The position numbers were made by a program, and so were the translations under genes. From contig JAJFHZ010000034.1 in the NCBI GenBank assembly GCA_021775355.1, positions 248,001-312,000 on the forward strand: a stretch of 64,000 bases of DNA. Reading direction: 5' to 3'. Positions 1 through 10,486 of this stretch are shown piece by piece. Within the stretch, counting starts at the first letter, position 1, and each line of letters opens with the position of its first letter. Source of the DNA: Amylibacter sp. (GTDB lineage: Bacteria; Pseudomonadota; Alphaproteobacteria; Rhodobacterales; Rhodobacteraceae). The notes below the pieces were generated by a model. It did no database searches. It had not been told where the DNA came from and saw only the letters and a program-made list of their open reading frames with translations.

Positions 1-172
1 CGGCTATCAGACCATAACCTGTTTGCGTGGCGCGTCCCAAGGCGGCGGCAAAACCGCGTACCAGACTAGCCTCTTTTGCCATATCTTCTAGATCCTTGAT
101 CGGCAATGCGCGTTTTTGTGCAGCGATTTCATCCAGCTTATAAGCTTTAATTTTTTCCAGTATGTCGGCCAT
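1..172 (-). CDS. trpC: Indole-3-glycerol-phosphate synthase, N-terminal part (runs off the window)
   Basis: Only the first 57 codons are present. The protein begins [20 protein letters not shown], which is the usual opening helix of TrpC and is followed by a KEASLVRGF stretch where the family has its S-x-x-x-G-F phosphate-side segment. TrpC closes the indole ring of tryptophan in the cytoplasm. Its ATG overlaps the trpD stop codon by one base (TAATG on the minus strand), so translation is probably coupled in a trpGDC operon. The assignment rests on this short stretch plus gene order, which is the normal order in Rhodobacterales. Confidence 0.9.
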   Translation of the reverse strand, partial: MADILEKIKAYKLDEIAAQKRALPIKDLEDMAKEASLVRGFAAALGRATQTGYGLIA

Positions 173-1191
173 TAGTCTGCCTCTGAGGTTATTTTTGCTA
201 ACAACGCCAGCTTTTCTTTTGCTTTGCCGGAATCGATACTTTCCACCGCTATTTCAACGCCTTGTTTCAGATCATTGGTCTTGCCGGCAATAACAAATGC
301 GGCGGCTGAATTCAGCAAAACTGAATCGCGATAAGCAGATTTTTCACCGTCCAGCAATGCGCCCAATGCAGCAGCATTATATTCTGGTGTATCACCTTTG
401 ATCGCTTCTAGCGGATGCACAGGCAAGCCTGCATCCTCTGGATTGATCTCAAATTCTGTAATTTTATCGTTCTCTAATGAGGCAACCCATGTCACACCCG
501 CGATGGATATTTTATCCGTACCGTCAGAGCCATGTACTAACCATGCTTTTTCAGAGCCGAGTTGCTGAAGTACTTCAGCCATCGGGTGAATAAGATCGCG
601 TTTATATGCCCCAGTTAGCTGCCGCTTTACACCTGCAGGGTTGGTCAAGGGGCCAAGAATGTTGAAAATTGTGCGGGTTCCCAACTCGATCCGCGCAGGC
701 ATAACATGGCGCATAGCGGGATGGTGCATCGGTGCCATCATAAAACAGATGCCGGCCTGATCCAAAGCGCGTTGTGCAACCTCAGCTGTGATCATCACAT
801 TAACACCGTTAAGACTAAGCGCATCCGCAGAACCAGATTTCGACGATAGGCCGCGATTACCGTGTTTGGCGACAGTCACACCAGCCCCTGCGGCCACAAG
901 GGCACAGGCGGTTGATATGTTGAAGATAGATTTGCCGTCACCACCGGTGCCAACAATATCTATTGTGCCCTTGGGTGCCTTCACGGGCAAGCACTTGGCA
1001 CGCATCACGGCAGCCGCAGCGGTATATTCATCTACTGTTTCACCACGCGTGCGCAGGGCCATCAGGAAACCACCTGTTTGCGATGGCGTTGCTTCGCCTT
1101 CCATGATGATGTTGAACGCGGTTTCAGCTTCGGAGCGGGTCAACGGACCGTCGGCGGCTTTAGCTATTATGGGTTTTAATGCGTCACTCAT
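172..1191 (-). CDS. trpD: Anthranilate phosphoribosyltransferase
   Basis: Protein of 339 residues that transfers phosphoribose from PRPP to anthranilate, the second step of tryptophan synthesis. The PRPP-binding GTGGDGK loop is at residues 81-87 and the KHGNRG segment at 109-114, both diagnostic for TrpD. A longer reading frame extends 28 codons upstream, but the ATG at 1191 is chosen because it gives the normal family start and overlaps the trpG stop as ATGA, a typical coupled junction. The length is normal for the family and no damage is visible. Confidence 0.97.
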   Translation of the reverse strand: MSDALKPIIAKAADGPLTRSEAETAFNIIMEGEATPSQTGGFLMALRTRGETVDEYTAAAAVMRAKCLPVKAPKGTIDIVGTGGDGKSIFNISTACALVAAGAGVTVAKHGNRGLSSKSGSADALSLNGVNVMITAEVAQRALDQAGICFMMAPMHHPAMRHVMPARIELGTRTIFNILGPLTNPAGVKRQLTGAYKRDLIHPMAEVLQQLGSEKAWLVHGSDGTDKISIAGVTWVASLENDKITEFEINPEDAGLPVHPLEAIKGDTPEYNAAALGALLDGEKSAYRDSVLLNSAAAFVIAGKTNDLKQGVEIAVESIDSGKAKEKLALLAKITSEAD

Positions 1192-1769
1192 GCCGATACC
1201 TTCACTTCGTCCAGAAAATTCTTTAACATTGCATGCCCATGTTCGGAAGCAATGCTTTCGGGGTGAAACTGGCAACCGTGTATGGGCAGTTCTTTATGTG
1301 CCAGCCCCATAATTGTGCCGTCTTCCAACCATGCGGTCACCTCCAGACAATCGGGTAGGGTGTCACGATCAACCACAAGTGAGTGGTAGCGCGTGGCCTG
1401 AAACGGGCTGGGCAGTCCTTTGAAAAGTGATGTGCCATTGTGGTGCATCGTACCCATCTTGCCGTGTACGATTTCCGTATGACGCACGACTTTGCCACCA
1501 AAGGCTTGTCCGATTGTTTGATGACCTAGGCAAACACCGATCAGCGGTGTTCGGGTTTCTGCGGCTGCTTCGGTTATCGCCAGACAAATCCCAGCCTGAT
1601 CGGGGTCGCACGGGCCGGGGGAAAGCAAGATCGCGGACGGGTTTAGGGCCATGGCTTGCTGCACATCAATCTCGTCATTACGTTTGACCACGACATCGGC
1701 ACCCAACTCGCCCAGATAATGGACTAGATTGTAGGTAAAGCTGTCGTAGTTATCGATCAGTAGCAACAT
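1188..1769 (-). CDS. trpG: Anthranilate synthase component II (glutamine amidotransferase)
   Basis: Class I glutamine amidotransferase of 193 residues that supplies ammonia to TrpE. The start [15 protein letters not shown] is the canonical TrpG/PabA opening; the reading frame continues 46 codons further upstream but without family similarity. The catalytic triad is visible: nucleophile Cys80 in GVCLGHQ, and His169 and Glu171 in FHPES. It is the first gene of trpGDC, with a 4-base overlap into trpD. trpE lies 1.5 kb upstream behind an oppositely oriented gene, so the two subunits must be transcribed separately. It could also serve 4-amino-4-deoxychorismate synthesis, as TrpG/PabA proteins often do. 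Confidence 0.96.
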   Translation of the reverse strand: MLLLIDNYDSFTYNLVHYLGELGADVVVKRNDEIDVQQAMALNPSAILLSPGPCDPDQAGICLAITEAAAETRTPLIGVCLGHQTIGQAFGGKVVRHTEIVHGKMGTMHHNGTSLFKGLPSPFQATRYHSLVVDRDTLPDCLEVTAWLEDGTIMGLAHKELPIHGCQFHPESIASEHGHAMLKNFLDEVKVSA

Positions 1770-1892
1770 TTTCGCGTATTCCAGTGTTCGTGTAAAACGG
1801 GGGGTGAACTCCGTAGATTTCTGCGCTATACATGCCCAGAGTGTTAAGCAATGGTCAAGAGTGCGTACACGTTTTGATAGGAGCAGGTATTG

Positions 1893-3197
1893 ATGGGATT
1901 TATTCAAGGTATATTCGGGTTTTTCATAGGTTTGGTGTTCGGTGGGGTTGCTTTGATGGCCGCTATCGTATTTTTACCGCAAATTCAGGTACCGGATGCG
2001 CCAAAGCAAGATGCTGCGGTGCAAGAAACAACTAACCCTGAAAGCGTAACGCCTGTTGCAGAAGAATCGGCGATGGTCAAAACACCTGAGCCTGTTGCGC
2101 AGCCAGAGGTGGTGGTGACAGAAGAAGTGATTGTGACCGAACCTGTTGAAGAAAGTACGGAAGCACCTGTTGTGCAGGCTGTGGAAGAAGCCGCCGAACC
2201 CGACACTGCTGAACAACCTGCTGAGGAAGTTCAAATCGTTGAGGAACCTGTGGCGGACACCCCAAAGTTGGCTTTGCAATCAGAAGAACCGGAAGCGGAG
2301 GCCCCGCCCAAGAAATTCAACCTGCCGACAATTGAGGTGGAAGAAGAGCCTGTAAACGTTGAAGAAGAACCTGCAGTGGTGGAAGAAGAACCAGCACCTG
2401 CCCCAGAAACAGGGATTACGATTGGCAAAAAGCCATCATCATCTTTACCCAGCATCACGCAAGAAGCACCTGAAACGGATGTTGTCCCCACTGCTGAAGC
2501 GGCAGTTGTCACCAATGCTTTGGAGTTGTACGCGACAACATTCGATCCTGTAGACCGTCCCCTGTTGGGTGTGGTTTTACTGGATGTCGGTGATCAGGGT
2601 CTATCGGTTGATAAACTGAAAAAACTGAACGCGCCGTTCACGATAGCGATCCGTGCGAGTGATCCCGATGCCTCTGCGCGCGCACTTGAATATAGTGCGG
2701 CCGGATTTGAGGTGATCGCAATGGCCCCCGAAAACAACACTGCGGCCCTGAATGTGGCCTCTAGCGCCAGTCAGGTTCAGGATGCGCTTGATGTGATGTT
2801 TACCACTGTGCCCAATGCGATCGGGTTGATGGATAACGCAGATGCGACTTTGCAGAAAAATAACCGTGCAGGAAAAGAGATCGTGAATTCTTTTGTGGAA
2901 ACGGGCCATGGGTTGATCAGCAATACCAAAGGGATAAACACACTTGACCGAGAGGCCCGTGCCGTTGCCGTGCGTACGGCCAAAGTAGCCCGCACGCTGG
3001 ACGGCAATCACGAAAGTAAGCCCGTGATCACGCGCTATCTTGACCGCGTTTCATTGGATGCGGGGCGTGACGGTGCCGTGATTATTCTGGGGACGACCGC
3101 CAAAGATACCGTGGCCACCATTGCGGTTTGGTTGCTGAGCTCCAAGGGGCAAAGCGTCACGCTGGCCCCTGCGAGTGCTGTTTTGTTGGGGAAGTAG
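1893..3197 (+). CDS. Divergent polysaccharide deacetylase family protein (membrane-anchored)
   Basis: About 434 residues. It has an N-terminal membrane helix ([19 protein letters not shown]), then a long acidic, proline- and valine-rich linker (roughly residues 35-190, with many EEP repeats), then a C-terminal domain with [13 protein letters not shown] and [10 protein letters not shown] motifs that fits the divergent polysaccharide deacetylase family (DUF610 type). The linker would suit a periplasmic spacer. A TTG at 1890 could also serve as start; the ATG at 1893 follows AGGAG at 1879-1883. It sits inverted between trpG and trpE, an arrangement I recall from other roseobacters. The substrate is unknown, and I did not verify the catalytic metal residues. 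Confidence 0.8.
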   Translation: MGFIQGIFGFFIGLVFGGVALMAAIVFLPQIQVPDAPKQDAAVQETTNPESVTPVAEESAMVKTPEPVAQPEVVVTEEVIVTEPVEESTEAPVVQAVEEAAEPDTAEQPAEEVQIVEEPVADTPKLALQSEEPEAEAPPKKFNLPTIEVEEEPVNVEEEPAVVEEEPAPAPETGITIGKKPSSSLPSITQEAPETDVVPTAEAAVVTNALELYATTFDPVDRPLLGVVLLDVGDQGLSVDKLKKLNAPFTIAIRASDPDASARALEYSAAGFEVIAMAPENNTAALNVASSASQVQDALDVMFTTVPNAIGLMDNADATLQKNNRAGKEIVNSFVETGHGLISNTKGINTLDREARAVAVRTAKVARTLDGNHESKPVITRYLDRVSLDAGRDGAVIILGTTAKDTVATIAVWLLSSKGQSVTLAPASAVLLGK

Positions 3198-3244
3198 CGA
3201 ACCTGAGGTCAAGTATGTGGTCGATGTACTTGTAAGTGTGTGCC

Positions 3245-4759
3245 CTAATTACCCGACTTAAACTCGACAAACAACTCCGCATCTTTTGCGGCTTGCCGCA
3301 ACGCATTGGATTTATTAACAGTTTCTTGAAATTCGGCTTCGGGGTCACTGTCGTAAACTACGCCGCCGCCTGCTTGAATATATAGCTTTTCGGCCTTGGT
3401 TACCGCAGTGCGCAGTGCAATGCAGATGTCCATGTCACCACCTGCGGAAAAGTAACCCACACCGCCGCCGTAGATGCCGCGTTTTTCGGTTTCCAGCTCG
3501 TCGATTATTTCCATCGCACGCACTTTGGGTGCGCCCGATACCGTGCCTGCGGGCAAGCCGGCCAACAGGGCCGACAGGGCATCGTGATCGTCTGACAGCT
3601 CGCCGATCACGTTTGAAACGATATGCATAACATGACTGTAACGTTCTATTATAAATTTCTCGTTCGGGTTTACGGTGCCGATTTTGGCGACGCGGCCGAC
3701 GTCATTGCGGCCCAGATCAAGCAGCATAAGGTGTTCAGCCAATTCTTTTGGGTCAGCAAGTAAATCAGCCTCAAGCGCTTTGTCTTCCACCTCTGTTTCA
3801 CCGCGCACACGCGTTCCTGCGATCGGGCGGATGGTGACCTCGTCGCCTTTGACCCGTACCAGAATTTCAGGGCTGGCACCGATCACCTGAAAGCCGTCGA
3901 AGTTGAAGTAGAACATATAGGGTGATGGGTTCGTGCGACGCAAAGCGCGGTACAGCGAAAAGGGCGGCAGTTTGAAATCTTGCGTCCAGCGCTGGCTTGG
4001 CACGACCTGAAAAATATCACCTGCTTTGATATAATCCTTGGCCGTTTCAACTACCTTGAAATAATCTGCCTTGCTGGTGTTGGAATGGGGTTCGCCGATG
4101 CAATCGTCGGCAGACAATGTGCAGGTTTCGGCGGCAACGTTACGATCCAGATTGCCAACTGCATCCATCACCCGTTCGACGGCCTGATTATAGGCGGCGC
4201 GTGCGTTTTGACCGTCAGCAGCCCAGACGGGTGAAATCACTGTGATATCGCCCTTCACGCCATCAACAATAACGATCACGGTTGGGCGTGTCATTACGGC
4301 GTCTGGCAGGCCGATGGGGTCGGGGTTCACATTGGGTAGGTTTTCAACCAGACGGATCATATCATAGCCTAGATAACCGAATAGGCCCGCAGCCATAGGT
4401 GGCAGGTCAGTAGGCAAATCAATGCGGCTTTCGGCTATCAGGCTGCGCAGGGCGGTCAGTGGGTCATCTGCCATCGGTTCAAACGCATCTGCGTCAAAGC
4501 GGGCAGAGCGGTTGACCCGTGATGTCATGCCGTCGCATTTCCAGATCAGATCGGGTTTCATACCGATGATCGAATAACGGCCCTTTATTTCGCCACCTGT
4601 CACCGACTCCAGCATAAAGCTGTTTTCACCGGCTTGCGCCAATTTCATCATCAAGGATACAGGCGTGTCCAGATCGGCCACAAGCCGTGTATAGACGACC
4701 TGATTTTGATTTGCTTTATAAACCGTTTCAAAGTCCGGGAACGTAGGGAATAAAGACAT
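3245..4759 (-). CDS. trpE: Anthranilate synthase component I
   Basis: Protein of 504 residues that converts chorismate to anthranilate with TrpG. The N-terminal regulatory domain carries FMLESV, equivalent to the LLES tryptophan feedback site. The C-terminal chorismate-binding domain has AGDIFQVVPSQRW, the GTVSGAPKVRAMEIIDELE segment, GGVGYFSAGGDMDICIALRT and AGGGVVYDSDPEAEFQET, all characteristic. It starts only 3 bases after the stop of the PpiD-like gene, so the two are probably cotranscribed. No leader-peptide attenuator is visible immediately upstream because the upstream space is coding. Confidence 0.97.
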   Translation of the reverse strand: MSLFPTFPDFETVYKANQNQVVYTRLVADLDTPVSLMMKLAQAGENSFMLESVTGGEIKGRYSIIGMKPDLIWKCDGMTSRVNRSARFDADAFEPMADDPLTALRSLIAESRIDLPTDLPPMAAGLFGYLGYDMIRLVENLPNVNPDPIGLPDAVMTRPTVIVIVDGVKGDITVISPVWAADGQNARAAYNQAVERVMDAVGNLDRNVAAETCTLSADDCIGEPHSNTSKADYFKVVETAKDYIKAGDIFQVVPSQRWTQDFKLPPFSLYRALRRTNPSPYMFYFNFDGFQVIGASPEILVRVKGDEVTIRPIAGTRVRGETEVEDKALEADLLADPKELAEHLMLLDLGRNDVGRVAKIGTVNPNEKFIIERYSHVMHIVSNVIGELSDDHDALSALLAGLPAGTVSGAPKVRAMEIIDELETEKRGIYGGGVGYFSAGGDMDICIALRTAVTKAEKLYIQAGGGVVYDSDPEAEFQETVNKSNALRQAAKDAELFVEFKSGN

Positions 4760-4762
4760 AAG

Positions 4763-6658
4763 TTACATATTACCGTTATTATGTCCGGCACCACCATTTG
4801 TGCCACCGGTAAGCTGCACGTTGATTTGATTTATCGCAGTCTGATTTATGCTAACGTCTGCTTCTTCACGTAAAGCGTTTGCAAACACGGTCAGCAGATC
4901 ATTGCCGATTTGCGAATCCAGCTGCTGTTGCACTGCGTCCCTTAAGGTCTGATTTTCCGCAATACTGTCGTCAAAACTGTTGATCTGATCCAAGCGCGCG
5001 ATAAAAACGCTGGATGCACCCGCTGCAATGGTGGTTTTACCAGTATCAATTGTGAATACTTCACCCAACAAAGTGGGGGGTGTTCCTTCAATATAGCCGG
5101 TACGCCGTGCGGCGGTTTCGCTGTGGATTTCCAGACTTCCAAAGCCGGCACCTGCGTCTAGGTCTGCCTTCAGATTATCCGCTTTCAATGTAAGCATGCG
5201 CAAGGTTTCTGCCCGTTTCCAATCGGCTATGACCTGATCTTTTACGACGTTCAATGGGCGCAATGCAGGATCAATGACCTTATCAACACGCAAGGCAAAA
5301 ATGCCGCCATCGGCCAGATCGTTGATTTCCGGAAAGTCACCTGCGTTGGTTTGGTTGGCGATGGTGCGGAAGTTTTCATAAGCGGCAATGCCGTCTGCTG
5401 TGGACGCTGTGAATGAAAGCGTACCCAATTCCATATCGGTGTCGGTAGCCAGAGTTTCCAGACTATCGCCTGCGGCCAATAGATCGTCGATATCGGTGAC
5501 AAGATCAGTGACCAGACGTCGCGCAGCTTCGCCTGACAATTCCGCTGTGATTTCGGCGCGGGCATCTTCGAATGAGGTAAAATCTGCGGTCAATATTGCA
5601 TTGATGCGAAACAGGGCAGGACCAAGAGATGACTGAACCGGACCAACGACACCCGTTGTTTCAGTTGCAAAGACCAAATCTGCCGCAGTCGCAGAAACAC
5701 CACCCGGTTCAACTTCGCCCAGATCGACATCCGCTGATGTTAACCCACGATCTGCCAGAAGAGTGTCAAAAGTTACGCTGCCTGCATCCAGTAAATTGCG
5801 CGCTTCTGTTGCTTCTTCATTTGATCCGAAAACGATCCGTTCCAGGCTGCGTTTTTCCGGTTTGTTGAAGCGATCTGATTGCAAATCGTATGACTCGCGA
5901 ACGAGGGCCTCATCTATATCAACCTGATCTGACAGCATTTCAGGGGTGAGCCATGCATAGGTAATATCGCGGGTTAGGGGGGCGGTATACGCTTCTGGTG
6001 TGGCTTCGTATTGTGTTTGAATTTGTGCATCTGTCGGTTCTGCAACAGGGGTATCCAGCATTGAGGCGGTCAGCTCTGCCCAAACGAAATCACGGTTTTC
6101 GCGATCAAATTCCAATAAAGCTTGGGTTTGTGTCCCTTGCGATTTCAGCCCTGTGACGACTGCGATTTGTAAAAGTGCACGCGCAGCATCTTTGCGTAAA
6201 ATATTATCATATTCGGCAGGTGACCAACCTGAGCGTTCCAGTGCGAATTCATAAGATTCTATGTCAAATGAGCCATCTAGCCCCTGAAATGCCGAATTAG
6301 CCAGTAATTGTGTTTGCACGGCTTCATCACCGATGCTGACACCAAGTCTGGTTGTTTCATTATCCAAGGCTGCCGTAGTCAAAAGCCCCTGCAGGACATC
6401 GTTTTGAATGCCAAAAGCCTGTGCTTCGGTTGCGGACACGGTACGACCCATTTGTTGCGACAGGTTTGCTAGCGAGCGGTTCAGGGCTTGCGCGTAAATA
6501 TCTGTGCTGATTTTTTCTTCGCCAACTTGGCCGATACTGCGGATCGTGCCGCCACCTTGGCCAATGCCACCAAAACCGATCAAGCCGAGAGCGAGCAGGG
6601 CCAGTATAACCCAAATTACGGTTTTGTTTGTCTTCTTTGCACGCATTGAACCCAGCAT
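4763..6658 (-). CDS. ppiD: PpiD-like SurA N-terminal domain peptidyl-prolyl isomerase / periplasmic chaperone
   Basis: Protein of 631 residues. A short cytoplasmic N terminus (RAKKTNK) is followed by one membrane helix (VIWVILALLALGLIGFGG), then a SurA-N-like chaperone domain (roughly residues 40-180), a parvulin-like PPIase region and a C-terminal helical part. This layout is that of PpiD, the inner-membrane chaperone near the Sec exit. Alphaproteobacterial members often have a degenerate, catalytically doubtful parvulin domain, so chaperone function is safer than isomerase activity. The start at 6658 follows an AAAGGA sequence about 8 bases upstream. It is probably the first gene of an operon with trpE and is divergent from uup across 159 bp. 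Confidence 0.88.
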   Translation of the reverse strand: MLGSMRAKKTNKTVIWVILALLALGLIGFGGIGQGGGTIRSIGQVGEEKISTDIYAQALNRSLANLSQQMGRTVSATEAQAFGIQNDVLQGLLTTAALDNETTRLGVSIGDEAVQTQLLANSAFQGLDGSFDIESYEFALERSGWSPAEYDNILRKDAARALLQIAVVTGLKSQGTQTQALLEFDRENRDFVWAELTASMLDTPVAEPTDAQIQTQYEATPEAYTAPLTRDITYAWLTPEMLSDQVDIDEALVRESYDLQSDRFNKPEKRSLERIVFGSNEEATEARNLLDAGSVTFDTLLADRGLTSADVDLGEVEPGGVSATAADLVFATETTGVVGPVQSSLGPALFRINAILTADFTSFEDARAEITAELSGEAARRLVTDLVTDIDDLLAAGDSLETLATDTDMELGTLSFTASTADGIAAYENFRTIANQTNAGDFPEINDLADGGIFALRVDKVIDPALRPLNVVKDQVIADWKRAETLRMLTLKADNLKADLDAGAGFGSLEIHSETAARRTGYIEGTPPTLLGEVFTIDTGKTTIAAGASSVFIARLDQINSFDDSIAENQTLRDAVQQQLDSQIGNDLLTVFANALREEADVSINQTAINQINVQLTGGTNGGAGHNNGNM

Positions 6659-6817
6659 ATGAACCGTCCTTTACCTAAGCTTTCATGCGTTTTAGGGGGA
6701 TGTCAGGATGTGCGCAAGCAAGGAGTGTTGAAAAGAACGTGAATTTTGGAGAAAACCGCGTTTGCTTTTGACATTTGACACCTTGACCAAATCCTATTTG
6801 GGCGCGATAGGGGGGAC

Positions 6818-8632
6818 ATGGCTGCACCTCCGATCTTGACTCTATCCAATATCCACCTGACTTTCGGTGGGAACCCGTTGTTTACTGGTCTTGATCTGGT
6901 GATAGAGGAAGGCGCGCGGTTATGTTTGGTCGGGCGCAACGGCTCCGGCAAATCGACATTGTTGAAAGTGATCGCAGGACTTGTGCAGCCTGATGATGGT
7001 GTGCGCTTTTTAAAGCCGCGCCAGTCGGTTGGTTATATGGAACAAGACCCTGATCTGTCCAGTTATGAAAGTTTGCGTGACTATGCGACGGCAAATCTGG
7101 ATGCGGGTGATATGTACCGTGTTGATATGGTTGCGGACGGATTGAAGCTGGATTTGGATCGTAATCCCAACACGGCATCGGGGGGTGAACGTAGGCGGGC
7201 GGCTTTGACCAAGATTGTCGCAGAAGACCCCGATTTGATGCTGTTGGACGAACCGACGAACCATTTGGACGTACAGGCGATTACATGGTTGGAAGATCAT
7301 TTGCGCACCACACGCAAGGCGTTCATTCTAATCAGTCATGACCGTACATTTTTGCGCACCCTGACGCGCGGTATCATTTGGGTTGACCGTGGTGTTGTAC
7401 GCCAACATCCAAAAGGCTTTGAAGCCTTTGAAGATTGGCGTGACAAGAAGTTTGAAGAAGAAGATATGCAGCGTCACAAGCTAAACCGTCTGATTAAGGC
7501 CGAAGGGCGTTGGGCGGTAGAAGGTATTTCCGCGCGTCGCAAACGCAATCAGGGCCGTGTACGGCGTCTGGCGGATTTACGTGAGGAAAAGGCGGGGCAG
7601 ATCAAGCGTACGGGAACAGCAGCTATGGCACTGGATATAGGGGGCAAATCTGGCAAGTTGGTAGTGGAAGCCGTTGGTATATCAAAGGCTTACGATAAGC
7701 CGATTGTGACAGATTTTTCCTTACGGGTAATGCGCGGTGAGCGTATAGCGCTTGTTGGGCCGAACGGTGTGGGTAAGACCACGTTGTTGAATATGTTGAC
7801 GGGGCAACTCTCCCCTGACAGCGGCACGATTAAATTGGGCACAAACCTTGTGCCAGCTATTTTTGATCAAAATCGCGCACAGCTTAACCCGAAAGCCACG
7901 CTTTGGGAAACACTGACACAAGATAAAGAGCTGGGTGTTTCAGGAAAAAATGACCAAATCATGGTGCGGGGCAATCCCAAACATGTGGTGGGTTATCTGA
8001 AAGAATTTCTGTTTGACGACAATCAGGCACGCGGCCCGGTTTCGGCACTGTCCGGTGGTGAGAAGGCGCGGCTTTTACTGGCACGGATCATGGCCAAGCC
8101 CAGTAATTTATTGATCTTGGATGAGCCGACCAATGATTTGGATATTGAGACCATGGATCTGTTGCAAGAAGTTCTGGATGGCTATGACGGTTCGGTTATA
8201 TTGGTTAGCCACGATCGTGATTTTCTGGATTTGGTTGCGACAACGACCATTGCGATGGAGGGCGATGGCAAGGCGGTGATCTATGCGGGTGGCTGGTCGG
8301 ATTACCGGGCGCAACGGCGTGAAATTCATGGTGAGGATGCCAAACAAGCCAAGAAACCCAAAGGCACCAAGGTTTTGGATAATGTGGAATCGTCGAAGGA
8401 CGGCTTAAACTTCACCCAAAAACACCGATTGGAAGCTTTGCCAGATGTGATGGCGCGGTTGGAAGCAGAGATTGCAAAGTTGCAGGAATTCATGTCTGAT
8501 CCGGACTTGTTTGCGAATGAGCCTGCCAAGTTTCAAAAGGCCACGGATGGTTTGATTGAAAGACAGGCAATGTTGGATGCAGCAGAGGAAGAATGGTTGA
8601 AGTTGGAAGCTTTGGCCGAGGGGGGGAAATGA
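6818..8632 (+). CDS. uup: ABC-F family ATPase, Uup type
   Basis: Protein of 604 residues with two ABC cassettes and no membrane domain. Cassette 1 has GRNGSGKST, ASGGERRRAAL and LLLDEPTNHLD; cassette 2 has GPNGVGKTT, LSGGEKARLLLAR and LILDEPTNDLD. The C terminus (about residue 530 on) is a charged coiled coil as in Uup. ABC-F proteins act on the ribosome or on DNA transposition intermediates; the coiled-coil tail favours Uup over EttA. The start follows a GGGGGG run 2 bases before ATG. Its stop overlaps the next gene as ATGA, suggesting coupled translation with the LDH2-family enzyme. Confidence 0.93.
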   Translation: MAAPPILTLSNIHLTFGGNPLFTGLDLVIEEGARLCLVGRNGSGKSTLLKVIAGLVQPDDGVRFLKPRQSVGYMEQDPDLSSYESLRDYATANLDAGDMYRVDMVADGLKLDLDRNPNTASGGERRRAALTKIVAEDPDLMLLDEPTNHLDVQAITWLEDHLRTTRKAFILISHDRTFLRTLTRGIIWVDRGVVRQHPKGFEAFEDWRDKKFEEEDMQRHKLNRLIKAEGRWAVEGISARRKRNQGRVRRLADLREEKAGQIKRTGTAAMALDIGGKSGKLVVEAVGISKAYDKPIVTDFSLRVMRGERIALVGPNGVGKTTLLNMLTGQLSPDSGTIKLGTNLVPAIFDQNRAQLNPKATLWETLTQDKELGVSGKNDQIMVRGNPKHVVGYLKEFLFDDNQARGPVSALSGGEKARLLLARIMAKPSNLLILDEPTNDLDIETMDLLQEVLDGYDGSVILVSHDRDFLDLVATTTIAMEGDGKAVIYAGGWSDYRAQRREIHGEDAKQAKKPKGTKVLDNVESSKDGLNFTQKHRLEALPDVMARLEAEIAKLQEFMSDPDLFANEPAKFQKATDGLIERQAMLDAAEEEWLKLEALAEGGK

Positions 8633-9618
8633 CGAAAGTAACTATTGAACTGGACGCAATATTTGAACGTTCAAAGGCCGCTTTGTTGCGCCACGGTGCA
8701 AGCGAATTTGCAGCATCTGAAGTCGCCAAAGCCGTGCGCAAAGCAGAAGAAGTTGGGAACCTGATTTGCGGGCTTTATTACTTGGAAAGTTATTGCGCGC
8801 AATTGCAAACCGGCCGGGTCAACGGCACTGTGGAACCAGTTGTAAGTAAACCGAAATCTGCAAGTGTAATGGTCGACGCAGGTTTTGGGTTTGCGCAGCC
8901 TGCCTTTGCGCGTGGGTTACCCGAAGCACTGCGTACAGTGCAAGATGCAGGTAGCTGTGCCTTGGCGGTTTGTCATGCGCATACCTGCACGTCTTTGGGG
9001 TATTTTACCGAGCAGATCGCACTTGCGGGGTTGATCGGTATCGGTTTTACGAATGCGTCCCCCGTTGTGTCTCCGCCATGCGGGAATAAAGCAGTAATTG
9101 GCACCAATCCGATTGCGATGTCTGTACCTGCCAAAGGGGGAGGTGTGGCGTTTCAATTTGATCAAAGCACATCTGCGGTGGCTTTGGGCAAGATCACGAT
9201 GGCGGCCAGTGCAGGGACGGATATACCGCTTGGATGGGCTGTGGACGTGGACGGTATTCCGACAACGGATCCAAAAGAAGCCTTGAAAGGTTCGCTTGTG
9301 TCTACAGGGGGGTACAAAGGGTTTGGCTTTGGTTTGATGGCTGAAATACTGGCGGCTGCCGTCACTGGCTCTGTTAATTCGCTTGATGTGGCCGGTTTGA
9401 AGCTGCCGAACGGTGCTCCACATGATCTGGGCCAGTTTTATTTCCTGATAGACCCGACTACGTTTTCAGGTGATGCATTTTGGGATCGTCTCGCGCGCGT
9501 GTCAGACGCTGTAGTCGAACAGGATGGCGCACGTTTGCCCGGCACCGGAAAGTTATTGTCAGAACGTGTGGAAATCGACTGTAATGTATGGAAACAAGCT
9601 ATTGAATTAGCTGGCTAA
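8629..9618 (+). CDS. LDH2-family (malate/lactate/ureidoglycolate-type) NAD(P)-dependent oxidoreductase
   Basis: Protein of 329 residues in the LDH2/MDH2 family, which is unrelated to Rossmann-fold lactate dehydrogenases. Family features are GFAQPAFARGLPEAL, the active-site-side HAHTCTSLGYFTEQIAL, and the cofactor-side PPCGNKAVIGTNPIAMSVP and GGYKGFGFGLMAE. The start ATG overlaps the uup stop by 4 bases, and an AGGGGGGGA run precedes it; a longer frame from 8593 lies inside uup and is rejected. The substrate cannot be told from sequence: malate, sulfolactate, ureidoglycolate and delta-1-piperideine-2-carboxylate reductases all belong here. Confidence 0.85.
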   Translation: MTKVTIELDAIFERSKAALLRHGASEFAASEVAKAVRKAEEVGNLICGLYYLESYCAQLQTGRVNGTVEPVVSKPKSASVMVDAGFGFAQPAFARGLPEALRTVQDAGSCALAVCHAHTCTSLGYFTEQIALAGLIGIGFTNASPVVSPPCGNKAVIGTNPIAMSVPAKGGGVAFQFDQSTSAVALGKITMAASAGTDIPLGWAVDVDGIPTTDPKEALKGSLVSTGGYKGFGFGLMAEILAAAVTGSVNSLDVAGLKLPNGAPHDLGQFYFLIDPTTFSGDAFWDRLARVSDAVVEQDGARLPGTGKLLSERVEIDCNVWKQAIELAG

Positions 9619-10283
9619 TCTTGCGATTTTTGTGCAGCTGCTTTGTCCAGTGCCCGCTTGGCGATACGACAGGTTTCAACGACAGGGCCTATAGCCTTGG
9701 TTGAGCCACGCAAAGGCAGCCGTTCGGTCATGCCTGTTGCCAGCAGTGATACATCTGCGTAGTTGCCACTGATCAAGCTGCGAAAAAGTGGTGCCAAAGG
9801 TTCTTTTTCCGTATCATGCCAATCTTTCATGTCGAAATCGTATTTTACAATGCTGGTTACGCCAAGTTTGGGAAAATCAAAAAATAACATCTCTTTTTGT
9901 CCCAAGGGTATCTGGGCAGGTTCATTGTCCTGTGTTTCCGTTTGCGGAGTTTCGTCGATTACAACTGTGGTATTTTTAACGGCTGTGAGGGTGGCTGTAT
10001 GCAGCGGTTCGGTTGGTGGTTCAATAGGGGGGTGAATGGGGTAGCTGGTTTTATAGCGGTACTTTATTTCAGCGGTCTCGGCAATGCACACGACCTGTAG
10101 TGCCATCCAGTTGTGGGTGCTGTCAGAACATTGCAACAGAGCCGCAACCGGGCTTTTAAGTGCTTCATTTGCAGGGATGGCTTCCCACGGAGCGCAGGAT
10201 TGGCGTAAATTGATGGTTTCGGTAAAACCAGCGGTGGCGAATAACATAAGAGTTGTTGAGCCAGCAATCAGGCGTAATAACAT
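9615..10283 (-). CDS. Secreted hypothetical protein
   Basis: Protein of 222 residues. The N terminus MLLRLIAGSTTLMLFATAGF followed by TETINLRQ is a Sec signal peptide with likely cleavage near residue 20. The mature part has three cysteines (QSCAPWEA, LLQCSD, VVCIAE) and a Pro/Thr-rich middle (HPPIEPPTEP). I do not recognise a family. The reading frame continues 40 codons upstream in AT-rich sequence, but the signal peptide fixes the ATG at 10283. It is convergent with the LDH2-family gene and overlaps it by 4 bases at the stop codons, with no room for a terminator between them. Confidence 0.7.
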   Translation of the reverse strand: MLLRLIAGSTTLMLFATAGFTETINLRQSCAPWEAIPANEALKSPVAALLQCSDSTHNWMALQVVCIAETAEIKYRYKTSYPIHPPIEPPTEPLHTATLTAVKNTTVVIDETPQTETQDNEPAQIPLGQKEMLFFDFPKLGVTSIVKYDFDMKDWHDTEKEPLAPLFRSLISGNYADVSLLATGMTERLPLRGSTKAIGPVVETCRIAKRALDKAAAQKSQD

Positions 10284-10486
10284 GCGGTTTTCCAATTCTA
10301 TAATGTTGAAAAACAAATTAACCAAATTTACAGAAAAAAAAAGAAAGAATTTATAAGTTTTACACTGATTCAACTTTAAGATGAATATGCCATATTTTAA
10401 CAAAGTTTGCGCAATGAGAAAAAGTTAAATTTTGAAATTTCTGCTATCACTTTGAAAAGCATACACAACTTATTGTGCAATAGTTT

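Noticed and set aside
788..1312. Frame antisense to trpD
   Set aside because: It lies wholly opposite a well supported gene, and its composition is that expected of the reverse strand of trpD.
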